From: Rhizoctonia solani
Lineage: Eukaryota; Basidiomycota; Agaricomycetes; Cantharellales; Ceratobasidiaceae
DNA: 64,000 nucleotides
Direction of reading: 5' to 3'
Assembly (NCBI RefSeq): GCF_016906535.1
Contig: NC_057382.1
Coordinates: 930,001 to 994,000, forward strand
The position numbers were made by a program, and so were the translations under genes. Below are positions 34,814 through 46,793 of the stretch, piece after piece. Each line of letters starts with the position of its first letter. Positions within the stretch are counted from its first letter, which is position 1. The notes under the pieces were generated by a model. It saw only the letters and a list, made by a program, of their open reading frames with translations. It searched no databases and was not told where the DNA came from.

Positions 34814-36218
34814 TCAGATCAATGTAACACCAATAGGCGCACCATTCTCGTCGCTAGAAACCTTGCGATTAATACCTCTCAATTATGAATGATAAGCAAT
34901 ACGTACACAACTCCATCTACCATAACCGGAATAGGAATAAGGTTGAATTGGACACCGATATGCGCCATGAACCTGTTTAGGTTGCGTTCGCGCACATCGT
35001 GTTCGCGTAGGCCGTAATCCCGAACCAATGCACGTGCTTGGGCACCTGTTCAGAACGTGGATCAGAGTCATCCGTGTGCAAGAACAAACGAAGCTGGCAT
35101 ACTATCGTATGAGAAGAGTTGTCGCAGGGTTTGTGGAGCCAAGGCGGATTCTTCGCCGTTGGCTTTGACGACAGGCGCAAGTGCATCGTCCAAGTTGGTT
35201 GAACGTAGAGTGGCATTCGCCCGACGAGCCTCGCTATGAAACAAGAAAATTAGTTTGGTTGCGAGGAATGCAGGCAAACCAAGCCCGATCTAAGTCCCGG
35301 GTGATCCCGCCAAGGATAAAACGGAGATAACATCCACGCACCTATTGAGCAACGAATTTCGGACCTCAATCAACTGACGTTTACTCTCATCGGCCTGATC
35401 CTGGAGAGACACCGGAAGGTGCTCGGAGATTTGTTCCTTCACAGCGGCTTGGATTTGTTGTCTTAGCTCAAGCCGAATTTGTTCTTGAATTTGAGGGCGC
35501 ATGTGTTCGGCGATCTGTCGTAATTGATCAGGTGAACGCGTAAATGAGAAGTAATCAATGACTTTACCTGTTCTTTGAGAACATCCTTGACAATATGTTT
35601 GATATCTGCAATTCGTGCTTCTTGTTTCTTGTCTTGAGCTCGGAGTTGTCTACCATGTTGTTACAAATGTTATCTAATAATAGGCAGGTATAGGCTTACA
35701 ATCGCAATTTATGGATTTGTGCAGCAGCGTCCTACCAGCATGGCGTCAGTATCACGGGCACGGGTATTTCGAGAACACTCACGGGTGGTGGACCAAGTGC
35801 ATCCACTTCTTTCGCATGGACTGCAAGGGCTTTAAGATTCGAATCTCTGTGTCCAGAGTATTGAATGATCGAGTGCATACCACAGGGATTTGTTTACTCA
35901 CAATTGCTCCCTAATCACAGACAAACAACGCGTTTAACCAAAAAATACGCGTCTCCTTGCAACACACACCACTCACAATGTAGCTGTAAATCCGTTCACA
36001 AGATTGTTGATCGATGTCTGGTCCGGAATGTTGTATCCAGAGCTACTTCGGCCTTGTCTATTGCTCGAACCACCAGCACGAGTCGTCTCTGCTACGCTAA
36101 ATGCGGGTGAAGCAGGTCGGGGAGGTCCACTGGCCGCTATTGGAGTTGTTGGTGTCGTCTCGCCATCCCCAGAGTCTGCTGGAGGCGGGGAAGAGGGAGG
36201 AAGTGCGAGTGGTTCCAT
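34814..36218 (-). CDS. Coiled-coil protein of unknown function with a 9-nt microexon
   Basis: Nine exons (36218-35977, 35910-35902, 35846-35783, 35731-35700, 35649-35568, 35514-35342, 35233-35103, 35045-34909, 34861-34814) give 305 residues with every junction in frame. The N-terminal 80 residues are disordered and Pro/Ser/Ala-rich. The middle is strongly helical with heptad-like pattern (DKKQEARIADIKHIVKDVLK, MRPQIQEQIRLELRQQIQAA). The C-terminus (VRDYGLREHDVRERNLNRFM) ends with a short strand-rich segment and VTLI. Exon 2 (35902-35910) is only 9 nt and encodes Leu-Glu-Gln across its borders. I do not recognise the family. A structural or adaptor role is plausible only because of the coiled coil. 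Confidence 0.8.
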
Positions 36219-36409
36219 TGCTGATGGAGGGAGGAAAGATACTGGACAGTATTTGTTTATTCAACGTGTGGTCAGGGCACGTGTGATGTAACACACTTAG
36301 CTGTCCTAAACTGGCAATTACACGTGACCATAGGTTATCCGATACCCCTCGACGACACTACTTATACTGTAGTCTCTAATCTCAGCTACACGACCCAGGT
36401 GTCTCTGCA

Positions 36410-37160
36410 ATGATCATTCATTTTGGTGAGATATAGATTCGCCATATAAGGCCAGGACACCCATACGCCAATTAGCTTTCCTTGTTTCATTGCGTGACAC
36501 TGGTTGCAAATCCTGATCTACGAAACCCCGCAGTCTTATTCAAACTCAAGAACATACCGGAAGGTATATCGGCGTGTTGAGTATTGGTACCATCCACTGA
36601 CATAATTCTGTTCGAAATATTTCAAAGCCACACAAGAACAACTCGACGCTTTTAAGGAGAAAGCTAAACACGAAATCTCCGGGCACTTGCCAAGGTACCA
36701 GGTAAGCCAGGCACACGGTGTAGCATGTGTCTTCAAGTTTCTCTGTACGTGTCTTGGCCTCTGATACGACTCACCAAAAAACAAGGGCCTTTTGTGCCAA
36801 TGCAGTTTGGCGGACCACTCATCACCGACCGAACGAAGGGCTACGACTTCTGTATGTCATTGTGTTTTCTGCTTCGAGTTCATTCTCATTTGGGCCGATC
36901 TAGCCTTATTCGCACGCTTCAAGGACCGTGCTGCTTTGGATACTTATGCTGCCAACGATGAGCACAGATGGTAGGTACAGCAGTTTAGTGTCGCTAGTTC
37001 TCTTGACTGGGTGATACACAGGGTGATTGATAATGTTATCCGGCCGCATACTGATATTGAAGGTTAGTCGGAGATACCTTGCGCTGATTCGATTACTTGA
37101 CATGATGCTACGACAGAAACCATCGACTATGATCTTGAGATTCCAGACGATGCATGGTGA
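36410..37160 (+). CDS. Dabb (stress-responsive A/B barrel) domain protein
   Basis: Exons 36410-36425, 36534-36563, 36628-36701, 36786-36851, 36904-36970, 37022-37062 and 37117-37160. The start reads MIIHFVLFKLKNIPE, followed by LDAFKEKAKHEISGHLP, GGPLITDRTKGYDF, FARFKDRAALDTYAANDEHR and DYDLEIPDDAW. This order and spacing match the roughly 100-residue Dabb ferredoxin-like domain, which forms dimeric barrels. Its role in fungi is poorly defined. The junction between exons 3 and 4 is off by one base in my model. Either another splice site is used or there is a one-base deletion. The other junctions keep frame. Confidence 0.7.
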
Positions 37161-37903
37161 AACCTTCGTGGGCGCTAAATTGCAAACGTGCCGCTGTGAA
37201 TACAAAACAATAAATCAAGACTTGATGAAAGGATTCCTGCACGAGCTGTCCTTGTAGAGCTATTCGTATCTCATTCTATATTCAACAGCCTGAAGCAGGC
37301 CACTAAACCAAATGTATGCAAACAGCCAAGACTCCCGGATTGAACAGGCTCGCATTCACTCATTACTCACCTGGGTTTTGGCCGCGCATGCAGGCAGAAC
37401 CATGGGTATTGAATCAAGCAACATAAGTGCATAGCGTTAAAACTAATCCATTTGTTAATGGTCAGTGACAGGTTCGGTCGCTGGTTTAGTTTCGAGTGCT
37501 TTATAGCATGGAATACCTACTTCAAACACCTATCGCCTCCGAACTTTATTATGTAGCTTACTGAGGAATCGCCGAAAGAGGCTTTTGGGTGGGCAAGTCA
37601 AGCTCACCTTCGAACCAGGAGGAAAATCACCTACTGATAGCTACCACTACTGGTAGACGACGATTCACTTGCGGACATTGGTTTGACTCCATAGCTTTTA
37701 CCAAACAGGATGCTACCGAGAAAAAATCGATTGAAGGCCAGAAGTGTTCTTTAAGTCTCGTGAAGTTGCGCATAATAAGATAAATATATGTTATTGTAGA
37801 ATGCGAGCACTAAATGTCTAGGAGAGGCACAACAATTGCGGACTACTAGCATAGCTCACATAATTCAAAAGAATAGCTTTACATGTTCTCGAGTTACAAT
37901 TGA
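37161..37903. other. Intergenic region
   Basis: No gene supported between the Dabb gene and NLR A. The two are convergent here. Confidence 0.5.
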
Positions 37904-40900
37904 TTACTTTCGCTCAAGGCTCGGACATAAGACTGACAAACTTATTGAGCAAACGGAATCGTGAGCTGAGAATAAAATAAAATATACCTTCTGCCTCCCT
38001 AAAATACCCTGTCTATGCGCTTCACGATGCCTTCGATCCTGAATTTCTCTCATAAGCCGCCTAACAGAACCAACACATGTATGACCTTCACCGAAGACCC
38101 TAATAAAGTCACCAACATTCAGGCTGAGACTATCTGCCTCCCAAACAAGACCAAGTTTTAAATAAGCATGTGCAAGGTTATTCATGCTTCTCAGTGTATC
38201 CGGATGATCGGTTCCCAGCACTTGCTTCTGTGTGTCTAGCACCTGAGTGTACAGTGCTCTTGCGTCCGCATATCGGCCCAGGTCGGAGTAAGCGTTTGCA
38301 AGGTTGTTCATGGTTGCCAGTGTATCGGGATGATTGGTTCCCAGGGCTTGCTTCCGTGTGTCTAGGACCTGAGTGTGCAGTGCTCTTGCGTCCGCATATC
38401 GGCCCAGGTCGGAGTAAGCGTTTGCAAGGTTATTCATGGTTGTTAGTGTATCGGGATGATCGGTTCCCAGCACTTGCTTCTGTGTGTCTAGCACCTGAGT
38501 GTACAGTGCTCTCGCGTCCTCATATTGGCCAAGGTAGTAGTAAGCGTTTGCAAGGTTGTTCATGGTTCTCATTGTATCGGGATGATTAGCCCCCAGCGCT
38601 TGCTTCCGTGTGTCTAGCACCTGAGTGTGCAGTGCTCTTGCGTCCTCATATCGGCCCAGGTCGGAGTAAGCGATTGCAAGGTTGTTCATGGTTCTCAGTG
38701 TATGGGGATGATCGGTTCCCAGAACTTGCTTCTGTGTGTCTAGCACCTGATTGTACAGTGCTCTTGCGTCCTCATATTGGCCCAGCTTGGAGTAAGCAAT
38801 TGCAAGGTTGTTCATGGTTGTCAGTGTATCAGGATGATTGGTTCCCAGCACTTGCTTTCGTGTGTCTAGCACCTGAGTGTACAGTGCTCTTGCGTCCTCA
38901 TATCGGCCTAGGTCGGAGTAAGCGATTGCAAGGTTGTTCATGGTTGTCAGTGTATCAGGATGATTGGTTCCCAGCACTTGCTTCCGTGTGTCTAGCACCT
39001 GAGTGTACAGTGCTCTTGCGTCCTCATATCGGCCCAGGTCGGAGTAAGCGTTTGCAAGGTTGTTCATGGTTCTCAGTGTATCGGGATGATTGGTTCCCAG
39101 CACTTGCTTCCGTGTGTCTAGCACCTGAGTGTGCAGTGCTCTTGCGTCTTCATATCGGCCCAGGTCGGAGTAAGCAGTTGCAAGGTTGTTCATGGTTGTC
39201 AGTGTATCGGGATGATCGGTTCCCAGCACTTGCTTTCGTGTGTCTAGCACCTGAGTGTGCAGTGCTCTCGCGTCCTCATATCGGCCCAGGTCGGAGTAAG
39301 CGTTTGCAAGGTTGTTCATACTTCCCAATGTATCGGGGTGCTCGTCACCTCGCATTTGTCTAAGTCTTCTTTCGATGTGTTCCTGAAATTGCTCCGCCTT
39401 GTCCCACCGCCCACGACTCATATATATCTCGTAGAAGTGCCGCAGATGGTCTATCCCAGTACTTTCAGTGCATTCCGGAAGTACCCTATCCACATGAAGT
39501 CCAACGCTCATTCGTACCATGACGGACTCTACACTATTGTCCATGCACCCAGAGACTGATATCGAAACTAGTATCTCAGCGCACTTCGCTGCTAGATCAC
39601 TTTCATACGGTATAACTGTACGGACCCAGTCCTGAACAAGTAGATGGATGCGATAAGCCTGATTCATACGATCGTACTCCAGTAGCGAGCATGATGCTAG
39701 CTCGTCGATGACCTGCGTGAATAGAAGTCCGTCCCATCCTCCACTTGAGCTCATGAACGCGCGTAGCGCCTCCTTCAGCTTTTGCTGTGCCAAATCCTCG
39801 AGCTGTGTCATCGGATACTTGGCCTTATATGATACAATAGCAACCGCCGCTCGTCGAAACATGTCGACTGTGATTCCAGTGTAATGCAAGTGGCCAATCA
39901 GCCAGAGCAGCTCCTGAGCACGTGAGCTAAGACCATCGTAGCATACGATCCAGGCGGTATATACAGTATGTCGGTAGTCGTCGGCCTTGATTGCGGCCGG
40001 CAAGTTGCTGTATGCTTCTAGCGCTCTCCGCTGCTCCCGCATGAATAGCGCTCTGTAGTCCGTAAGTGACATGTGTGGTGAGTTTCCTATGAACGACCCC
40101 GCGTGTACGATCCCGAGTGCGAAGTAACCGAGCTCCTGTAGAATCCTTTAGCACGGACGGCTGATTATGCGGTCTTTACGCACCCTAAGTAGGGCATCGG
40201 CACTCTCGGTCTCTTCTAAAGATAGTTCCCGATCATGTAGCCGTGCGCACTTGAGTAGCAATGACATCGCATCGTCCGGGTCCATACTTGATACGCTGCA
40301 CTCAGAGTTTTGCCCCCGCGCAAGTGTAGTCATGCCAGATAGCCGGGTGGTGATTATTACGCTGCCATGATTGCCTCGAGGGATGTAGTCACGAATCGAG
40401 ACCGACGGATCATCCGCACTATCCAACACAAGCAGCCAGGGCTGACGGTATGACTCAAGCCACTGAAGTGTAGATCGATGCGTATCTCCGAGCTTCTTGG
40501 CCGTGGCCACCTCTTGTAGTCCGGCTTCGATGGATTCACGGGTGCTTGAGTCGATGTATATGATCTCCTTCCATTTGCGCCGCGTTGTTTCTATGACCTT
40601 GAGTACTATCTGCGTCTTTCCTGCCCCTCCAAGCCCGTGTACGACGCACACTCTGCGCTCCACATCGCTTCCGACGATACATGACTCCATCCTGTGAAGC
40701 TTGAGCCTGCACCCTGTGAAAATGGAGCTGGGGGACGGGCAGTATTGAGCCACCGACACAACGTTTGGATCCCTAACGTAGGATACTCCAAGCTGGATCT
40801 CGCCATCTGGATGTTAAACACTCAGTCTTGTGCATATCATCAGGATAACGTTCTGATTCACCAATCTGTGCCGTGGATATAGTTGGGTTTCTCACTCGTA

Positions 40901-42070
40901 TCGCTTGTGCTGCTTTGTCGATTGTTTGTATGACTTCGAACATCCTCATGTATGCACGTGTATGCTCCGCTACCTCGCTTGGCTGGTCCCACTTGGACAC
41001 TTCAACGCTTTGCAATCCTTGATCAACGTTGAGTCGAAAGTATACTCCGTCGACTGAGCTGAATCGCCTTGCTATCTCTTCTGCCACCCTCTCTGCATCC
41101 TCTGCGATTCCTTTCATTGCTCCGATCGCAGCCGTTGGTAGAAACTGAAGGAATACCGGTCCATCTGGGATCTGTATCGTACTTGTATGACCGGTGCCTA
41201 TGCTTAGGGTGATTGACACATGTCTTCCTGGGTGTAGTCTCTTTACTTCGGCTAGCACATAAGCAAGGGGGTTGCTGCATCCAAGTCCTGCGTCAACAAA
41301 CGACTGCTTCAGAGGTGGGCTGCCGATGTCGAAGCTCTTGAACAGCTCCGGATGCGCCATGGTCGCGCACACGGTCTCCCATACCGTACACCTGGGGCCT
41401 TCGTTGGCGGTAGCAGGGTACGATCGAAATGCGGTAGGTATACCTGCCCTCATGTTGTGTCTTGACATGGCAAATACTAGGCTATAAAGTGGCATGTTAG
41501 CATCATCGCTATTATTTGGTGGTAGCTGACTTGCGTGCCGCACGGTGTGGTTAGATTTCTTTCCATCATCGGCTCATCCGGGTTTCCGGTTACGGTTTGT
41601 ATGGTGTTTCTGATCGCGTTCTTGAGCTTGGTGGTCCTGAAGGCACCTTTCCCGATCCATTTTCTTTCCGAGAACACCTCTTTCGCAACGCTGGCGTATG
41701 ACTCGATAGCCTCATCTATCCCCATGCGCAACCTTCCTAGCATACAGGCTTGGATGCTTTGTGTGATCATAGGCGTCAGGTTGGGGCTACGATATACCAA
41801 TGGAAGTGACATACGCGCCTGTGCCAGTGCCTGCGATGAGATCAAAGTACTGATGAGGCTTCGGGGGGGAGTCGAGCTTCTCGAGGTGTTGTATCCGCTT
41901 CATTAACTCTTCTAGGATTAAAAGCGCCGATAGCCCTCGCACACCCCCGCCATCTACATGTGATCGCTGACATCAGGGTTCTGTTTGAGGGATAGACTCA
42001 ATGAGGTGATGATACCTATACACAGTATATTCAAGCCTTTAGGAGAGGTACCTGCAGTTGTGTCAGACAT
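37904..42070 (-). CDS. NLR A: patatin - NB-ARC - TPR protein
   Basis: Six exons (42070-42016, 41953-41815, 41756-41535, 41481-40862, 40806-40184, 40135-37904) give 1296 residues in frame. The patatin domain has the oxyanion motif ILCIDGGGVRGLS (from about residue 15). At the nucleophile elbow it reads IAGTGTGA (residues 58-65), with Gly where Ser is expected; the later Asp motif is VDAGLGCSNP. The NB-ARC domain has P-loop GLGGAGKT (403-410), Walker B LVLD (471-474) and SVIITTR. A helical linker follows, then about ten 42-residue kinesin-light-chain-type TPR repeats (about 816-1236), nine of them nearly identical. This is a fungal STAND/NLR architecture: a TPR sensor, a nucleotide switch and a patatin effector. 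Intron 41482-41534 begins GCAAGT. It lies 779 bp downstream of MLKL-like gene A on the same strand. Confidence 0.92.
38092..39349 (-). repeat. 126-bp tandem repeats encoding KLC-type TPRs of NLR A
   Basis: Ten units of 42 codons, consensus HPDTL-TTMNNLANAYSDLGRY then EDARALHTQVLDTRKQVLG. Units differ at only a few positions (T/R, H/Y, N/I), and the last is divergent. The periodicity also creates long antisense ORFs on the + strand, which are not genes. Confidence 0.9.
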
Positions 42071-42849
42071 GCTTGTGTTATGATTCCTTGCAGCGAATGA
42101 AAGGGAAGACAAGGGGTGGTTAGCAGGAGTGAACGATCAAAGAGTCAAAGTTGAGTTCCGGACACGAGGCATCGGCGCTATTTGAACACCGCTTAACCGG
42201 ACACATGTGGTATTGTTGTGGAATTTCAACGAGTCTCCATAATCTCTACCTCCAGACTTTATCTCTCACTAATCGTTCAATTCATATAGTTTCGCAGGAA
42301 GTGAAGCGAAAAAGGTGTGCGAATTGCTAATTCGAGGTAGAAGAAACTATAAGAATCAAAGTTACAGGCACGCAAGGGAAGCAAAATCCATTTGGTCCTG
42401 TAAAGTACGCCTGTAGTAAGCGCCGAATACCAGACGGTATGATAGAAATCACCGACCGCGGTCGTAAGATTCCGGATGCTACATGGTGGATTATTCATGC
42501 GTACTCGATTGCAAGCTTCGCATTATAACTGCAAAATGATGAACTATGACATAATTAGAGACTGTCCGCGCGACTCCCTTTGAAGGCTTGTTCATGCCCC
42601 CTCTGTATCCGGCTACCTGAACCCGGCGCATTATTTCGTTGTGTCCAGACAGAATAAGATATGGGGTTGAACTAATCTGCATTCATTCACTGTTCGCATG
42701 CGTTCCAACTACGCATGCAATCATCACAACTCTCCAATACATACCCCACCGACACCACTCTCATACATAGCATCATTCAAGCTCAACTAACATACACAGC
42801 ATTAGTACATCCACATTCACGCATTGTATATCCACAACGAAACTCCATC
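42071..42849. other. Intergenic region between MLKL-like gene A and NLR A
   Basis: No gene supported. It is the promo­ter side of NLR A and the 3' flank of pseudokinase A (same strand). Confidence 0.5.
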
Positions 42850-45504
42850 TTATCCACTCTTACTACCTTCTGCCTCGGGCATCTTCGCAATCCGCTTCAG
42901 CTCGACCAGAACCTCATCAATACTCGGACGCTCCGACGGCTCCATGGCCCAGCACTTTTCCAACAGCGCCCACATCTCGTCCGGCCTGTATGCGTACTCT
43001 TCGAACTTGGCGTGGTGCTCTCGCCGGGGCGGTCCCTTGCTGATTTGGAGAATGATCGTCATCGCTTGTTTGTGCGTGTGGTAGGGGATTGACCCGCTGA
43101 TGATCTGTAAAGGTCGTTTTGTAAGATAGGCCACTTCCATGCAGTTTGTTCGCTATTGCTTACCTCGAGCGCGGCCATTGCCCTACAAAGTGAGAATATG
43201 CATAAACGGTGAAGGAGATACAAGTAGAAATACGACCTACCACCCCCAAACATCACACGGCGTTTCCAGTGGTGGGTCGTCAACAAACATTTCAGGTGCC
43301 TAGAACAGATAATCACTAATTGACAAAACAAAAATTAACCGACGAATGAAACGTACCATCCATCGCTGGGATTCGGTCTTGCCTGTCATCACCGCAGGCG
43401 GAATTTTGTTGTTCCCCACACTCTCGAGCGCCTATAATGGTAAAAATCAGATGCAAATTTATGAGATGGGCGACTCCATTAACTGTTACCTTCGTAAGCC
43501 CGAATCCTCCCAGGATACCTCCCTCACTATCTGTGATCAGTATATTATCCCCTCTCATCCCAGAATGCACCACCGGCGGATCTCGGTTATGCAGATACTG
43601 GAGGCCCTTGGCAGCGTCCGTAATCTAGAGCGTGAAGTTCGGGATGAGTCGAGCCAGAGTCGTGTAGGGGTCAAGGGCTACTTACGATACGAAGCATGCC
43701 CCTTTTCATGCCCTGATTATTCCTGTACTGCTTCAGGAACGATATCTAAAGCACACACGCATCAGGACGAGGAACTCCAATTAAAATCGTTTATACACAC
43801 TGCGTCAAAGTTCTTCATCAACGGCGACACCATATACCTATGACCAATTCGATTCAGTATAGCCCATAGTCCGAAGTTTGACAACTTACAGCTGAAAATG
43901 GTTGTCACCCTCAAACGACTCCATCCCTATACCATAGAACGGCAGCGTATAGTCCGAACGAAACTCGGACCACAAGTTGGCAATTCGCAAGAACCGCGTC
44001 GCATACTTCTCCACATATTCCTTGTCCGACATTCCGATCCTGAACACCTTCTTCGCCACCTTCTCTCCGCCCAAGAACGAGGCCTGGTAGATGTCGCACG
44101 TAATTCCAGTCTTGATCGGGATCGGCGCATCAAGGTTACATTGTTTGCCGAGAAGAAGCTTGGGCGGCAGTTGAAGCTTCGTGACTGATAGAATGGTGCG
44201 CACGAGCTGCTGGGCATCTACATACGTAGCTACTGTCGTGGTTGACTGGTCTTGAAGGATCTACAACCCAAAGTCAGCTCGACTGGCATTAACATGATGG
44301 CACTTGGACGAGGCGTACCATAGACTTGTCGTTCAGCACTTGCTGCAAGGCGTCAACCATCCTGTTTGTCTTTTCCAGTAGTTCGCCTTGGTTCGAGCGT
44401 AGTGCATCAAAGTTGACGTTCATCTTCTCGAGCTCTCCTCTCAGGCGCTGGAGTTCACTCGATTCGCGCCTCTGAACGGCCTGATATTCGCCTGTCCATT
44501 GGTCTTGAGCCACTTCGGCCGTGAACTATGAACAAATTCAGAATGGCTGCCAGATATCGGAAGAAGCACTTACATTGAACAACGACAAGCACGCATCCAG
44601 ATCAGCAAAGAGCATGCGAATCTCGTCACTGATCGATTGGTAAAGCACCAACGCGATCAGCTCGTTCATTTCGTTGTAGTATCGTGCGCGTTCTTCGATT
44701 CGATTCAGAGTCCTGCCAATATTCCATGCGTGAGTATCAATAAGAGAGACATGAATATGCCACCTTACTCTTGGAGGACCGCTGCTGCCTCGTCCAGGTT
44801 AGGGTACTGTTCCTTCCCATAGTTATCGACATGTGCTCCTGCGATGCGCATAACCATCACGCATCGACCTCGCAGTAGCTTCCATTGGTCCCTGTCTGAG
44901 CATGAGCCACTCGGCTAGCATTGACCAACAGATTCACACACTTGTTAACCTTTGATCGCTCTACGGCTTGGAACACCTGCTTCAGGCAGCCACATAGCGG
45001 GCCAATGGCAGGTATAGGCGCAATCTCCTTGGTGACTTCGGAGAGTGTGAGTGCACACTGGGTGGCCAGCGATGATAGGGCCCGGTTCTCATTTTCGGGT
45101 ACGGGCGGAACATAAGATGATGTGCGAGTGCGAGAGTGCGAATTTCGGCGTGCGTGTGACGGCTCGGGGGTTAGTCTGGAAGATGCTGTCGAAGTGGTGC
45201 CAGTGGGCATAGGGACTGGCATAGACGCCGGTCGGGACTGAGATGAGTTGGTTCCATCTGTCATGTCTACATCTTGTTGGACGCCTTGCTGGGTGGCCAC
45301 TTGGGGAACATTTACTTGTGGGACAGCCAAGTTCACAGTCGATTCAGGGCGGGAACCTCCACGGGAAGGAGGGCGATCACTATTACTGGCCGATGGCGAT
45401 CCGGCTAAGGAAAGTAGTTAAATCATATCAATATTATCAAGCCAAATTAATAACATACAGAAAATGCTCCTTAACGACTGGCGAAAGCCTCCTTTCGAGC
45501 TCAT
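42850..45504 (-). CDS. MLKL-like protein A: N-terminal helical bundle + pseudokinase
   Basis: Thirteen exons (45504-45459, 45404-44942, 44891-44769, 44712-44574, 44525-44319, 44260-43890, 43837-43801, 43745-43686, 43624-43490, 43431-43357, 43299-43241, 43182-43164, 43104-42850) give 662 residues in frame. N-terminus MSSKGGFRQSLRSIF, then a disordered Ser/Pro linker. Residues about 123-257 form a helical bundle (VTKEIAPIPAIGPLCGCLKQ, WKLLRGRCVMVMRIAG) and 258-326 a helical brace. This resembles the MLKL N-terminal domain plus brace. The kinase fold (327-662) keeps the beta-3 Lys (VAKKVF), the catalytic-loop Asn and the APE motif. It has HSG instead of HRD (G504) and GFG instead of DFG (G522). 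It should therefore be catalytically dead and work as a switch for the bundle. Confidence 0.9.
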
Positions 45505-46793
45505 GGCGTCGACACGAAATGCTGGTGAAGGTTGTGGAGGGATTGGGTCGGCTGGACGATACAGTGATGTACATTGCTTGAGCGAAAGTATGCACAGCCA
45601 TGGCGGCGTGTATACCGTCCAGTTGTCTGGATGACAATCCCTTCTAAAGGAAGTTAAGAGGCAAAGGGCAGTGTTTGCGAATTGGAACCAGACATCGGCG
45701 TTTGTCACTTTTCCGAGCACTGCTTAGTAATCATATAACATCATCCCTGCTGGACCTTGCCACATCGTGCGCCACATGACGGATTCCTGCCGACGAAACA
45801 ACCAGTATACTGCAGACTTGTATCTTTGTTCCCTCAGATGTATATTCGCCGAGTGGTTCTAGACATAGGGGCTATGGGACATTTACTCGTTGCCATCAGT
45901 CGTTCACTTCAGCTGTCTATGCCATACGATCGCATAATTAATTTCCATGTCAAAAAAACCAGAAAAATCCATGAGTATTATTTTTGGAGAAATAAAGCCT
46001 GATGCCAGTGGGTGATCTTTCGTACTGGGTTCGCACACACAGCTCAGCGCAGAAAGGCAAGATTAGGACACTTGATCCCATGAGACTGTGAACTAGGGAA
46101 CCTTCCTGGAATCGAAATACGATTGGGCATTGAAACAGTGCAAAACTATCCTGCCACGTATTCTGTATGTAGCTAGACGAAGGTCTCCTGTTGGAGGAAC
46201 GTGTGGACCAGCGCGCGTATTATTCGTGCTGCCCCATAAAAAAGAAAGTTTTAGGGGTTTTGTTTGCTTTCGCCTTATTCACAAATGATGATAGTTTAGC
46301 ATATATGAAAGGCGGAACTTCGAATTGACTTGGTGAGATCCAATGAACAATCGTCGGCGACAGCTATAGTAGGCATCTGAACGGGTGAAGGTATATCATT
46401 GGAATTCCGAGGGTACGTTACGAATCGGGGCAAGGAAGTAACAAAGAGATAGAACATGGTCAGGCGGGTATACATTATTAGAGAGCGTGGAGACTGAAAG
46501 GTAAGATGAGACACTGCGCTTTTTGGTTATTGATCCGGTCTGTACCATTCGAAAGGATACTTTTACGAATCCTGAAGTTAACTCGAAGGGGACCCACGTT
46601 CGCTAAAGGCCTGGATGTAAGATTAAAGAATCTGGTAAGTGACTCGAACCATAAACTTGAAAAGACGACATACAGCGGCATCGGTGGTGTCAAAAAGATA
46701 AAATAAGGGAGGGGGAATGCGAGAGAGAAATCAAGAAGAAAGGAAAGAGGGAGGAAGAATAAGGGACGGGGATAGGAAACTGGGCAAGTCTAG
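45505..46793. other. Intergenic region between NLR B and MLKL-like gene A
   Basis: 1.29 kb without a supported gene. It is the boundary between the two tandem modules. Confidence 0.5.

Noticed and set aside
38092..39349. CRISPR-like direct repeats
   Set aside because: The 126-bp periodic repeats are coding TPR units in a eukaryotic gene, without spacers.
38170..39363. Long + strand ORFs opposite the NLR A TPR array
   Set aside because: They are antisense readings of the 126-bp repeats (periodic CLAPEC/LLRPHIG patterns). The minus-strand TPR frame is the biologically meaningful one.
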